Assembly: GCA_910589275.1 (NCBI GenBank)
Contig: CAJUTH010000025.1
Location: 1 to 51,921, forward strand
Direction: 5' to 3'
Source: an uncultured Dorea sp.
Lineage (GTDB): Bacteria; Bacillota; Clostridia; Lachnospirales; Lachnospiraceae
Length of the DNA stretch: 51,921 nt
The position numbers and the translations under genes were made by a program. Below, piece after piece: positions 15,087 through 24,147 of the stretch. Each line of letters starts with the position of its first letter. The stretch's first letter is position 1. The notes under the pieces are model-generated. The model ran no database searches and was not told the origin of the DNA. It worked only from the letters and a program-made list of their open reading frames with translations.

Positions 15087-18000
15087 CTATTCAAGCAATG
15101 CTTTCATGGAATTTAACACATTTTTCACAACCGGAAAAACGTCTTTTTCTCTGTCCTTTGCACGTTTCCTCTTCTTCTCATAGATAAACGCCGGTGTCTC
15201 CTCCGTCCGGAACGCCAGATCTCCTCCGAAGGCTTTTAAAAGCTCCGGAATCCGTTCCGGATGAACCTTCGCTTTTTCATACATGGTAAAGATAAACTGT
15301 TCTCCCTTCTGCTCCACGGCCGTCACATAGACACTGTGCGCAAGCGCCTTCAGCCCAGCCACCTCCAGAAGTTTCATCACCCTCTTCGGAATATCGCCGA
15401 ACCGGTCAATCAATTCCTCCACCATTTCGTCCATTTCCTCTTCATTCTCAATCGCCGCAATCCGCTTGTAGATATCCAGCTTCTGATATTCATTAGAAAT
15501 ATAAGAATCCGGGATAAACGCATCTACATTCAGATCCATCGTAGTGGTAAAATCCTCATCCTCCGCCTCGCCCTTCAGATACCGCACCGCATCGTTGAGC
15601 ATCTTACAATACAAATCATACCCCACAGCCTCCATATGTCCGTGCTGCTCTGCGCCAAGGAGATTTCCCGCTCCCCTAATCTCCAGATCCCGCATGGCGA
15701 TCTTAAATCCGGAACCCAGATCCGTAAATTCCCGGATAGCCGCCAGCCTCTTCTCTGCCTCTTCTCTCAAAAGCTTATTCCTGCGGTAGAGAAGGAAGGC
15801 ATAAGCCATCCGGTTCGACCGGCCCACCCGGCCTCGGAGCTGATAGAGCTGTGAGAGGCCAAGCCGGTCCGCATCGTGGATGATCATGGTATTGACATTG
15901 GAAATATCCAGCCCCGTCTCAATGATTGTAGTGGAAACCAGCACGTCAATCTCTCCGTTGATAAAATCAAACATAATCTTCTCTAACTGGTGCTCCCGCA
16001 TTTGTCCGTGGGCATAGGCAACCTCCACATCCGGCACCAGCTTCTGCACATGGGCCGTAATCTCCGCAATATCCTCCACCCGGTTGTATACATAATATAC
16101 CTGTCCCTGTCTGGCGCATTCCCTCTGGATTGCCTCCCGGACCATCTCGTCATTGTATTCCATCACATAGGTCTGGATCGGCATACGCTCCTCCGGAGCT
16201 TCTTCCAATACGCTCATATCCCGAATACCGATCAGGCTCATATGCAGCGTTCTGGGAATCGGCGTCGCCGTAAGGGTCAGCACATCCACATTTTCCTTCA
16301 GCTTCTTGATCTTCTCCTTATGCTGCACCCCGAAACGCTGTTCTTCATCAATAATCAAAAGCCCAAGATCCTTAAACTTCAGATCGTCGCTCAGCACTCG
16401 GTGAGTTCCGATCACAATATCCACCAGCCCCCGTCTGGTATCCTCGACGGTTTTCTTCTGCTGGGCAGGTGTTCGGAACCTGCACATCAGATCCACCCGC
16501 ACCGGAAATTCTTTCATCCGCTGCAGGAAGGTATTGTAATGCTGCTGAGCAAGGATGGTAGTAGGCACCAGATACACCACCTGCTTATTCTCCTGTACCG
16601 CCTTAAAAGCCGCGCGGATGGCCACCTCCGTCTTGCCATAGCCCACATCACCGCAGATCAGCCGGTCCATGATCTTCCTGCTCTGCATATCACGCTTCAC
16701 TGCGTCAATGGCAAGCTGCTGGTCCTCTGTTTCCTCAAACGGAAACATCTCCTCAAATTCCTTCTGCCAGACTGTGTCCTCACCGTAAACAAATCCTTCC
16801 TGTTCCTGTCTGGCAGCATAGAGCTTCACCAGATCTCTGGCGATAAGCTGTACCGCGCTCTTTACATTCCTCTTTGTTTTCGCCCATTCCTGAGAACCTA
16901 GACGGTTTAGCTTCGGCTTTCTGGCATCCGCATTTGCATATTTCTGGATCAGATCAAGCTGGGTCGCCGGAATATAGAGATTTCCTCCTTTTGCATAGGA
17001 AATCTTCATATAATCCTTAGAAATCTTATCCACCTCGATTTTTTCGATTCCCTGATAAATGCCAAGTCCGTGATTCTCATGAACCACATAATCGCCGACT
17101 TTCAGCTCTGCAAAATCCTGAATCCTGCGCCCCTCGTATTTCTTTCTCTTCTTCTTTTTCTTCGCCTTTCCAAAGATATCCGTCTCTGAAATCACCATAA
17201 ATTTCAGCATGGGATATTCGTACCCTTCAGCCGCATATCCGTAAGCCGCCATGATCTCTCCGGGCAAAACCTCCCTCTCCATCTCGTCGCTGTAAAAGCT
17301 GCTTAAGTTATAATCCCGCAGATCCTCCGCCAGCCGTTTTGCCCTTGTCCTTGAGCCGGACAGCAGGATAACCCTGTATCCCGCCCTCTTTAAGCGTTTC
17401 AAATCCCTCGTCAGCATTTCAAAACTGCTGTTATATGAATTTACGCTCTTGGCATGAAGATTCCACTTCTCCCGAACCTTAAAATCTCCGTATCTGGTAT
17501 CCAGAGAAGACAGACCGACCGCAGAATATCTGTTCATTTTCTTTACAATCTCCGCCGCCGGATACAGGATCATTTCCTCATCCGAAACCTGATAGCCGCT
17601 CTCCATCCGTTTTGCCTGAGCCTCCACAAACTCCTGCTCAATCCCCTCTCCCTTCTCCATAAGTCTTGCAGGCTCATCCAGAAAAAGAAGCGTATCTTCT
17701 ACGGGGAAATAATCCAGAAACGAAACTCTTTTTCCCTCTTTATTCAGAAGCTCATCCGCCGGAAAAACGCAGATTTCAGAAAGATTCTGCACAGAACGCT
17801 GACTCTCGGCGTCAAAGCTCCTGATCGAATCAATCTCATCGCCCCACAGTTCAATCCGCACCGGCTGCTCCTCTGTCAAAGGATAGATATCCAGAATCCC
17901 GCCCCGGATCGCAAACTGCCCCAGGTGATCTACCTGAACCTCACGCTCATAGCCTGCCTCCGCCAGCCGCCTAGCAATATCCTGAATATCAAGCGCTCCT

Positions 18001-18425
18001 CCATTTTCCATATAAATTGCCGCCTCCGCCACTCTCTGTTTCCTTGGAAGGCCGTCCATAAACGCGTCAAAGCTTGTAACCACCGTCAGCGGCTCTCCCG
18101 ATAGGATTGCCTGTACCACCGCCAGCCGCTGCTTTAAGATCTCCTTGCTCCTAATATCCGCCTGATAAAACAAAAAATCCTTAGCCGGATACAAAAAAAC
18201 CGCTTCGTCCAAAAAACGGTATTCCTCATATACTTGTCTGGCTTTGGACTCACTAGAACAAGCGATGACCTTATATTTACAGCCATCGCCAAGCGCATAC
18301 ATCATATGAGATTTTTGGGAATTTACACAGCCCGAAATCTGGAGGACCCCGGCCCCTTCCCTCTTTTTCTTCTGAATCTCCTCGTATTCAGCCAGCTCGC
18401 CAAGGGGCTGGATCAGTGCCTGCAT
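15087..18425 (-). CDS. mfd: Transcription-repair coupling factor
   Basis: A 1112-residue ATP-dependent translocase that removes RNA polymerase stalled at DNA damage and recruits UvrA. The N-terminal UvrB-like part is followed by the RNA-polymerase-interaction domain beginning near residue 443 (GDYVVHENHGLGIYQG). The RecG-like motor has Walker A GDVGYGKTE near 598, the DEEQ box near 693 (IIDEEQRFG), TATPIPRTL, and motif VI in QLRGRVGRS. The C-terminal D7 domain is present. Length is normal for the family. It follows pth by five bases on the same strand, the conserved pth-mfd order of Firmicutes. Confidence 0.98.
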   Translation of the reverse strand: MQALIQPLGELAEYEEIQKKKREGAGVLQISGCVNSQKSHMMYALGDGCKYKVIACSSESKARQVYEEYRFLDEAVFLYPAKDFLFYQADIRSKEILKQRLAVVQAILSGEPLTVVTSFDAFMDGLPRKQRVAEAAIYMENGGALDIQDIARRLAEAGYEREVQVDHLGQFAIRGGILDIYPLTEEQPVRIELWGDEIDSIRSFDAESQRSVQNLSEICVFPADELLNKEGKRVSFLDYFPVEDTLLFLDEPARLMEKGEGIEQEFVEAQAKRMESGYQVSDEEMILYPAAEIVKKMNRYSAVGLSSLDTRYGDFKVREKWNLHAKSVNSYNSSFEMLTRDLKRLKRAGYRVILLSGSRTRAKRLAEDLRDYNLSSFYSDEMEREVLPGEIMAAYGYAAEGYEYPMLKFMVISETDIFGKAKKKKKRKKYEGRRIQDFAELKVGDYVVHENHGLGIYQGIEKIEVDKISKDYMKISYAKGGNLYIPATQLDLIQKYANADARKPKLNRLGSQEWAKTKRNVKSAVQLIARDLVKLYAARQEQEGFVYGEDTVWQKEFEEMFPFEETEDQQLAIDAVKRDMQSRKIMDRLICGDVGYGKTEVAIRAAFKAVQENKQVVYLVPTTILAQQHYNTFLQRMKEFPVRVDLMCRFRTPAQQKKTVEDTRRGLVDIVIGTHRVLSDDLKFKDLGLLIIDEEQRFGVQHKEKIKKLKENVDVLTLTATPIPRTLHMSLIGIRDMSVLEEAPEERMPIQTYVMEYNDEMVREAIQRECARQGQVYYVYNRVEDIAEITAHVQKLVPDVEVAYAHGQMREHQLEKIMFDFINGEIDVLVSTTIIETGLDISNVNTMIIHDADRLGLSQLYQLRGRVGRSNRMAYAFLLYRRNKLLREEAEKRLAAIREFTDLGSGFKIAMRDLEIRGAGNLLGAEQHGHMEAVGYDLYCKMLNDAVRYLKGEAEDEDFTTTMDLNVDAFIPDSYISNEYQKLDIYKRIAAIENEEEMDEMVEELIDRFGDIPKRVMKLLEVAGLKALAHSVYVTAVEQKGEQFIFTMYEKAKVHPERIPELLKAFGGDLAFRTEETPAFIYEKKRKRAKDREKDVFPVVKNVLNSMKALLE

Positions 18426-18430
18426 CTTAA

Positions 18431-19012
18431 TTACTCCTCCCGCTTCACTCTTTTATTATATTCGTTCATCGCCTGGCCTATCTCGCCTGCCGCAAGCAGC
18501 CCTGCGGCATGTACGGCTCTTTTATAGCTCTCTTCCATGATATCTCTATCCTCTTTTGAAAAATGCCCTAGCACATAGTCTGCAAGATCATACTGTTCAG
18601 GCTTTTCCCCCACGCCTATCTTGATCCTCTGAAACACGTCCGTACCCAGATGGGAAATAATGCTTTTCATCCCGTTGTGGCCGCCCGCGCTTCCCTTCTT
18701 CCGAATGCGGAGCTGGCCCACGTCAAGGCTCACATCATCATAGATGACCAGAAGCTCCTCCTCCACATCGATCTTATAGAAATCCACAAGCCCCCGCACG
18801 CTCTCGCCGCTCAGGTTCATAAACGTCTGTGGCTTTGCAAGCAGCGTTTTTCTTCCTGCGATCATGCCGGTTCCCACATACGCCCGGCTCTTTCTGCTCT
18901 CTACGGAAATATTATATTCGTCTGCAATCCGGTCTATCACATCAAATCCCACATTGTGCCTCGTTCCCGCATACTGGGCCGTAGGATTTCCAAGTCCAAC
19001 AATAATAAACAT
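18431..19012 (-). CDS. pth: Peptidyl-tRNA hydrolase
   Basis: A 193-residue enzyme that releases peptides from prematurely dropped peptidyl-tRNA. It starts MFIIVGLGNPTAQYAGTRHN with the catalytic His in TRHNVGFD, then KPQTFMNLSGESV, YDDVSLDVG and GSAGGHNGMKS, all family signatures. Full length. It is immediately upstream of mfd with a five-base gap, so both are probably translated from one message. Confidence 0.97.
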   Translation of the reverse strand: MFIIVGLGNPTAQYAGTRHNVGFDVIDRIADEYNISVESRKSRAYVGTGMIAGRKTLLAKPQTFMNLSGESVRGLVDFYKIDVEEELLVIYDDVSLDVGQLRIRKKGSAGGHNGMKSIISHLGTDVFQRIKIGVGEKPEQYDLADYVLGHFSKEDRDIMEESYKRAVHAAGLLAAGEIGQAMNEYNKRVKREE

Positions 19013-19079
19013 CCCCTACACCTCCATAACTCATTCCATTCTACAAGAGAAACCTGCATTTGTCACGTTCTTTTCTTGT

Positions 19080-19287
19080 GATATAGGAAACTTTGTTCCC
19101 CATATCATAAAAACCCTCCGGGGGACGCGCGCTCACGCGAAGAGGAATTATGTCGCAAGCAACCGCACTCGGCGCGAGAATGTGCTTTGGCACATTCTTT
19201 ATTATAAAATCATCTGCATATTTCATCCCCTCCCCGCATACATTTATAGAAACAAAGCTTTGATTAGAAACGTGGAGGGTTTTTATG
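19080..19287 (+). promoter_or_regulatory. Structured leader of the 143-residue membrane protein gene
   Basis: CATAAAAACCCTCC (19106-19119) is the exact reverse complement of GGAGGGTTTTTATG (19274-19287), which contains the ribosome site and start codon of the next gene. Between them are a hairpin GAATGTGC..GCACATTC (19178-19197) followed by TTTATTAT, and GC-rich DNA. A further hairpin spans 19080-19106. The base pairing could mask translation initiation. A weak promoter (TTGTCA-16-TATAGG) starts at 19060. Confidence 0.45.
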
Positions 19288-19716
19288 AGTTCCAAAACCA
19301 AAATTGTTGTATTACATATGAAAGAAATCATTTACACAGCCGTGTTTGCTGTATTTGCCATAATTCTGATCCTTCTGCTTCTGGTCATGTTCCTGCCAAA
19401 AGCAAAGGAAACCGGCGGAAAGGCCGTAAATTATCAGGCGGGAGTCTACAACTCAGACCTGACTCTGGGGAATACCGCCCTTACCGTGGAAGTAACGGTA
19501 AATGAATCCGAGATTACCTCTATCCGGTTTGCCAATCTGGACGAAACAGTCACTGCCGCATACCCGCTCATCCAGCCGGCTATCGAAGAGATCGCCCAGC
19601 AGATCATCGACACTCAGTCGCTGGAAAATATCTCCTATTCCGAAGAAAATCCATATACGTCACAGGTAATCCTAAACGCCGTAAAAGAAGCATTGAAAAA
19701 AGCCGCAGCAAATTAA
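19285..19716 (+). CDS. Membrane-anchored FMN-binding-domain-like small protein
   Basis: A 143-residue protein with one N-terminal membrane helix (about 14-37) and an extracytoplasmic domain of about 100 residues (YQAGVYNSDLTLGNTALTV, then ITSIRFANLDE and VILNAVKEALKKA). The pattern of a short beta domain with a terminal helix resembles FMN_bind-type domains, but I see no clear flavinylation motif. Start at 19285 with GGAGGG five bases upstream. Divergent from pth-mfd. Function unknown. Confidence 0.8.
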   Translation: MSSKTKIVVLHMKEIIYTAVFAVFAIILILLLLVMFLPKAKETGGKAVNYQAGVYNSDLTLGNTALTVEVTVNESEITSIRFANLDETVTAAYPLIQPAIEEIAQQIIDTQSLENISYSEENPYTSQVILNAVKEALKKAAAN

Positions 19717-19730
19717 AAACTGCGGCTTTT
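19702..19730 (+). terminator. Terminator overlapping the stop codon
   Basis: GCCGCAG (19702-19708) and CTGCGGC (19720-19726) followed by TTTTCCGTTTT. The 5' arm encodes the last residues of the preceding protein. An A-run on the left makes it usable in both directions. Confidence 0.85.
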
Positions 19731-19763
19731 CCGTTTTCTGCTTTGTAATGAAGGCGTTACTGA

Positions 19764-20027
19764 TCAGCCCTCTACGATTAAATACTGTCCGCTGGGCAGA
19801 ACAAATACTTCTGCGGATTCTTCGATCTCTTCCATCGTCATCCCTTCCACATCCATGCCCTCTTCCTCTAGGAAGCGCTTTACCTCTTCGATATTATTTA
19901 CCACAGTAGCCATACAGTCTTCAAGAAAGGCTTCCGCCTCCTCCATGGTTCCGGCTACCGGCTCATCGAAAAGCTGTCCTTGTTTCTCCAGAAAAGTCTG
20001 CAAACATTCTTCATCGTATTCATACAT
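19764..20027 (-). CDS. Small acidic protein of unknown function
   Basis: An 87-residue, strongly acidic protein (MYEYDEECLQTFLEKQGQL at the start, then EEAEAFLEDCMATVVNNI, ending VFVLPSGQYLIVEG). Mostly helical, with a short hydrophobic C-terminal strand. No recognised catalytic motif. It lies 21 bases downstream of the HAD phosphatase on the same strand and has GGAGG before its start, so it is a real gene, probably co-transcribed. I do not know its role. Confidence 0.78.
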   Translation of the reverse strand: MYEYDEECLQTFLEKQGQLFDEPVAGTMEEAEAFLEDCMATVVNNIEEVKRFLEEEGMDVEGMTMEEIEESAEVFVLPSGQYLIVEG

Positions 20028-20048
20028 TACATATGTCCTCCCTCATGC

Positions 20049-20699
20049 CTATGATATGAATTGTAATATCTGCTCCGGCGTGCTGACAATCTCTTTTGCT
20101 CCCGCGTCTGACAGAACCTGCCTGCTGCGGAAACCCCAGTCTACACCGATACATCTGACACCTGCCGCTAAAGCTGTGGCAATGTCAACCTCCGAGTCTC
20201 CGATATACAGACACTCCTCTTTGGAAGCCCCCATCTTTTCAAGAATACGGTATACTCCGGCCGGATCCGGCTTTCTGGGAATGGATTCTGTCTGTCCCTG
20301 AATCTGGTCAAATATGTCTCTTCCAAATACAGCCTGCACCACATCCACAGTCTGTCCGTGGGGCTTATTGGATAAAACCGCCAGCTTCACACCTCTTTCT
20401 TTCAGCGACCTCAGCAATTCCGGTATCCCGTCATAAGGCGTCACATGATACGTACAGTTTGCCCCAAATATCCTGCTATATACCTGCATTGCCTCATCAA
20501 TTCTCGATGCCCCGGTATCTCCCGCCGCATCCAGCGCATGTTCCATCAGATATCTTGCCCCGTTTCCGACAAAGCTCTCACACTGTTTGTCGCTGATCGC
20601 GAGAAGACCCATCTCCTTCAGGCTTTTATTCACAGAATATACAAGAGACTCCAGCGTATCCGTAAGCGTCCCGTCCAGATCAAAAATACATGCCTTCAT
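20049..20699 (-). CDS. HAD-family phosphatase, phosphoglycolate-phosphatase-like
   Basis: A 216-residue HAD hydrolase with motif I IFDLDGTLTDT, motif II VLSNKPH, motif III Lys in PRKPDPAGV, and motif IV YIGDSEVDIATA. The alpha-helical cap and the SNK / GDSEVD wording are those of the Gph/PpaX group (phosphoglycolate phosphatase, pyrophosphatase). It is followed by a small acidic protein gene. Precise substrate cannot be told from sequence. Confidence 0.9.
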   Translation of the reverse strand: MKACIFDLDGTLTDTLESLVYSVNKSLKEMGLLAISDKQCESFVGNGARYLMEHALDAAGDTGASRIDEAMQVYSRIFGANCTYHVTPYDGIPELLRSLKERGVKLAVLSNKPHGQTVDVVQAVFGRDIFDQIQGQTESIPRKPDPAGVYRILEKMGASKEECLYIGDSEVDIATALAAGVRCIGVDWGFRSRQVLSDAGAKEIVSTPEQILQFIS

Positions 20700-20821
20700 A
20701 ATCTGCTCCCTTCTTTATACATCATAGTATGAAAGAGACAAAAATGCAACCGGGAATCCACAATCTGAAGAGGATTTTGTTAGTTACTGTTCACTGCAGC
20801 TTTTGTTACTTTTCACGATGA

Positions 20822-21598
20822 TTAGCTCAGATACTGTTTCATGACTTTCAGCGCCCCTTTTTCCAAACGGCTGACCTGAGCCTGCGAGATCTGGATCATC
20901 TCCGCCACCTCCATCTGGGTTTTCCCCTCAAAAAACCGCAGTTCTATAATATACCGCTCCCGTTCCCCCAGATGTTTCATAGCCGCTTCCAGAGACAGAT
21001 CCTCCACCCACTTTTCTTCTTTATTCTTCTTGTCGCTGATCTGGTCCATCACATACAGCGCGTCCCCGCCGTCGTTGTAAACCGGCTCCTGAAGGCTCAT
21101 AGGCGCCTGAATGGCGTCCAGCGCAAAGATGATATCCTCCCCGGAAATACCGATTTCCTCCGCGATTTCTTCTACTGTAGGCTCCTTCTGGTGCTGCTTT
21201 ACATAGTTTTCTTTTGCATAGATCGCCTTATACGCCGTATCTCTAAGAGAACGGCTGACCCGGATGCTGTTGTTGTCCCTCATGTAGCGGCGGATTTCCC
21301 CAATAATCATCGGTACCGCATAAGTACTGAATTTTACATCCAGTTCCGTATTAAAATTATTGATCGCCTTAATCAGGCCGATACACCCAATCTGAAACAG
21401 ATCGTCCGGATTCTCATTGCTGTTTCCAAACCGTTTGATCACGCTGAGCACTAATCTTAAGTTTCCCTTGATATATTCCTCTTTGGCCTCTTCGTCTCCC
21501 GCTTTGATACGCGCAAACAAAGCCTCCTTCTCCTGCTCGTTCAGGATAGGAAGCTTTGCTGTATTTACTCCGCATATTTCAACTTTTCCCTGTGCCAT
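20822..21598 (-). CDS. sigG: RNA polymerase sporulation sigma factor G
   Basis: A 258-residue sigma-70-family factor for late forespore transcription. The N-terminus MAQGKVEICGVNTAKLPIL is diagnostic of sigma-G. Region 2 follows (NLRLVLSVIKRFGN, DDLFQIGCIGLIKAI, FSTYAVPMIIGEIRRYMRD), then region 3, and region 4 with the terminal HTH (TQMEVAEMIQISQAQVSRLE). Start supported by GGGAGG. It belongs with sigE and spoIIGA upstream but is separated from sigE by an MBL-fold RNase gene. It should be under sigma-F control; I could not fix a convincing forespore promoter in the 152-base gap before it. Confidence 0.97.
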   Translation of the reverse strand: MAQGKVEICGVNTAKLPILNEQEKEALFARIKAGDEEAKEEYIKGNLRLVLSVIKRFGNSNENPDDLFQIGCIGLIKAINNFNTELDVKFSTYAVPMIIGEIRRYMRDNNSIRVSRSLRDTAYKAIYAKENYVKQHQKEPTVEEIAEEIGISGEDIIFALDAIQAPMSLQEPVYNDGGDALYVMDQISDKKNKEEKWVEDLSLEAAMKHLGERERYIIELRFFEGKTQMEVAEMIQISQAQVSRLEKGALKVMKQYLS

Positions 21599-21721
21599 AA
21601 CAGACCTCCCGCCAGATGTATATTTATCACACTGTGATTCTATCTAGTAGAAATTCTGTCCATATGCACTTTAGTTATTCCCCCTTAAGGGAAAATAAAA
21701 AAACTTTTAGACCTTGACAGC

Positions 21722-21738
21722 TCGTATGACCCATACGA
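21722..21738 (-). repeat. Short hairpin between the MBL gene and sigG
   Basis: TCGTATG-acc-CATACGA, a 7-bp perfect stem with a 3-base loop, 13 bases after the MBL stop codon. No T-tract follows, so it could be a weak terminator, a processing site or an operator. Confidence 0.4.
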
Positions 21739-21750
21739 ATTACCTGTAAA

Positions 21751-23358
21751 TTATCTGTCCCACTTATCTGCAAGATTCTGGATCTGCGTCTCGAATTTAG
21801 CCAGATCCTTATTGGCAAGCCCTTCATTTTTAAGAACCACCTGAAGAAGTCTCTTAGCAGCCGCAATAACACGCTCGAAGGCTGCATTTGCACGTGCCCT
21901 GGCAGGTTTCTCCGCCGTCTTCTTCGGCACCGGAACCCCAGCCGTGATGATCGTATTGGTCGCAAGATCCACACAGCCGCCGGAATACGGCGCAAAAGCA
22001 GGACAGCCGATCTGCTCCGAAGCGAGCCCCGCAAACCGGTCGGTAACCGCATCCTCGCCGTGCACCACCATGATCCGGTCAGGTTTTCTCTCAAAGCCCT
22101 TCAGCCATGCCAGAAGGCCGTTCATATCCGCATGGCCGCTGATACCTTTGAGCGTCACAATATGAGCGTTCACCTCAATATTTTCTCCAAAGAGCTTTAC
22201 AAATTCCGCCCCCTCAATCAGCTTCCGTCCAAGGGTTCCTACTGCCTGATATCCCACAAAGCAGATAGTACACTCTTCCCTCCACAGATTATGCTTTAAA
22301 TGGTGACGGATACGTCCCGCGTCGCACATACCGGAAGCAGAGATAATCACCTTCGGTTTCTCATCAAAATTAATCAGTTTGGAATCGTCGCTGGTAACCG
22401 AGGTCTTGAGTCCCGGAAATTTCAGAGGATTGATTCCTTTGTTCACCAGCTCCATCGCGTCCTCATCAAAGCAGGCCCTTACATTCTTGTTAAATACCTT
22501 CGTCGCCTCCACGGCCAGCGGACTGTCCACATATACCTCAAAATCCGGATTAACCGTGATGATTCCCTTTTCCTTGATTTCCCGGATAAAGTAGAGAAGC
22601 TCCTGAGTACGTCCCACAGCGAAAGACGGAATGACCACATTTCCTCCCCGCTCAAAGGTTTCTGTCAGGATTTTGGCAAATTCGCCCACGTAATCCGGCA
22701 CCTTATCTCCGTGGGTCCGGTCTCCGTAGGTGGATTCCACCACAATATAATCTGCCTCCTTCACATACTGCGGATCCTTAATGATGGGCTGGTTTAAGTT
22801 TCCCACATCGCCGGAAAATACGATCTTCTTCGATATCCCGTCCTCCGTAATCCATACCTCAATGCTGGCGGACCCAAGAAGATGCCCCACATCCGTAAAT
22901 CTTACTTCAATGCCTTCACACAGCGTAATTCTCTGGTCATATCCGCAAGGTGCAAGAAGCTTAATCGCCGCCTCTGCATCCTCCATCGTATAGAGCGGTT
23001 CAAACTCCGGCGCGCCGCTTCTTCTTCCCTTTCTGTTTCTCCATTCCGCCTCAAATTCCTGAATGTGCGCACTGTCACGGAGCATAATACGGCACAGATC
23101 AGAGGTTGCAAAGGTTGTCACAATCTCTCCCTGAAAACCATGCTTACAGAGAAACGGTATCTTTCCCGAATGGTCGATATGCGCATGGGTCAGCAGTATG
23201 TAATCAACGTCCGCCGCACCCACCGGAATTTCCTGCGCCTCATACAGATCCGGCCCCTGCTCAAGTCCGCAGTCCACCAGAATGTTTTTTCCGCACGCCT
23301 GAAGCAGATGACAGCTTCCGGTAACTTCATGGGCCGCGCCAATAAATGTTAGCTTCAT
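21751..23358 (-). CDS. Metallo-beta-lactamase/beta-CASP RNase-like protein
   Basis: A 535-residue protein of the CPSF-type MBL-beta-CASP family. The metal site HAHIDHSGKIP, the GDVGN Asp motif, the beta-CASP block ISASGMCDAGRIRHHL, and SGHAD for the last ligands are all present, so it should be an active zinc nuclease acting on RNA. The C-terminal 70 residues are helical and basic, perhaps RNA-binding. It lies between sigE (35 bases upstream) and sigG (152 bases downstream), where other Clostridia and Bacillus have no gene, so it may be made at the time of sigE expression. Confidence 0.92.
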   Translation of the reverse strand: MKLTFIGAAHEVTGSCHLLQACGKNILVDCGLEQGPDLYEAQEIPVGAADVDYILLTHAHIDHSGKIPFLCKHGFQGEIVTTFATSDLCRIMLRDSAHIQEFEAEWRNRKGRRSGAPEFEPLYTMEDAEAAIKLLAPCGYDQRITLCEGIEVRFTDVGHLLGSASIEVWITEDGISKKIVFSGDVGNLNQPIIKDPQYVKEADYIVVESTYGDRTHGDKVPDYVGEFAKILTETFERGGNVVIPSFAVGRTQELLYFIREIKEKGIITVNPDFEVYVDSPLAVEATKVFNKNVRACFDEDAMELVNKGINPLKFPGLKTSVTSDDSKLINFDEKPKVIISASGMCDAGRIRHHLKHNLWREECTICFVGYQAVGTLGRKLIEGAEFVKLFGENIEVNAHIVTLKGISGHADMNGLLAWLKGFERKPDRIMVVHGEDAVTDRFAGLASEQIGCPAFAPYSGGCVDLATNTIITAGVPVPKKTAEKPARARANAAFERVIAAAKRLLQVVLKNEGLANKDLAKFETQIQNLADKWDR

Positions 23359-23392
23359 GAATTCATCCCCTTTTTCTTTTAGTGTATCACAT

Positions 23393-24130
23393 TCAGACGT
23401 ATTTTACCATTTCTCGTCTTAATCTCTGCATGATTTTTTTCTCCAAACGGGAAATATAGGACTGGGATATTCCCAGCATATCCGCCACCTCCTTCTGGGT
23501 TTTCTCCTCCCCGTCCTTCGTACCGATCCCAAACCGCATACGGACGATCATCTGCTCCCTTCCCGACAGCCTTCCGAGAGCCTTAATAAGCACCTTGCGC
23601 TCCGCCTCACTCTCCAGATCCCGGTATATGGTATCCTCGTCGGTTCCAAGAATATCCGAAAGCAGAAGTTCATTTCCATCCCAGTCCACATTCAGCGGCT
23701 CATCAATGGACACCTCCAGCTTTGTCTTATTATTTCTCCGTAGATACATCAAAATCTCATTCTCAATACACCGCGAAGCATAGGTGGCCAGCTTGATTTT
23801 TTTCTGCGGATTAAAGGTATTGATCGCTTTGATCAGCCCTATGGTCCCTATGGAAATCAAATCCTCCACTCCAATCCCCGTATTGTCAAATTTTTTTGCT
23901 ATGTACACCACCAGCCGGAGATTATGCTCAATCAGAAGTTTTTTGGCCTTCTGGTCTGTCTCGGTCCCGATTTCTGCAATTGTCTCTGCCTCCTCCTTAG
24001 CGTTCAGCGGAGGCGGCAGAATATCCGCCCCTCCAATATAGTAAACCTCCCGGGACTCCGGAAATAAGAATGTCCTCATATTCGGAATCATCTTCCATCT
24101 CCATTTGCCGGGTACTGCTAAATTCATCAT
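23393..24130 (-). CDS. sigE: RNA polymerase sporulation sigma factor E (pro-form)
   Basis: Pro-sigma-E of about 245 residues, the early mother-cell sigma factor, activated by SpoIIGA cleavage of its N-terminal extension. The pro-sequence ends near VYYIGGADILPPPL. Region 2 has NLRLVVYIAKKFDNTGIG and DLISIGTIGLIKAINTFNP; region 4 has GEEKTQKEVADMLGISQSYI. I prefer the ATG at 24130, since the one at 24139 abuts the AGGAGG ribosome site while 24130 is nine bases from it. It follows spoIIGA by 17 bases and should direct cotJ transcription. Confidence 0.97.
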   Translation of the reverse strand: MMNLAVPGKWRWKMIPNMRTFLFPESREVYYIGGADILPPPLNAKEEAETIAEIGTETDQKAKKLLIEHNLRLVVYIAKKFDNTGIGVEDLISIGTIGLIKAINTFNPQKKIKLATYASRCIENEILMYLRRNNKTKLEVSIDEPLNVDWDGNELLLSDILGTDEDTIYRDLESEAERKVLIKALGRLSGREQMIVRMRFGIGTKDGEEKTQKEVADMLGISQSYISRLEKKIMQRLRREMVKYV

Positions 24131-24147
24131 TCTTTCCATCCTCCTGC

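Noticed and set aside
15990..16901. A 303-codon open frame antisense to mfd
   Set aside because: It lies fully inside a complete, well-conserved mfd and has the His/Arg/Leu-rich composition typical of antisense frames.
19041..19331. A 96-codon minus-strand frame between pth and the membrane protein gene
   Set aside because: It overlaps the start of a better-supported gene and a hairpin-rich leader, has no family motif, and its start has no clear ribosome site.
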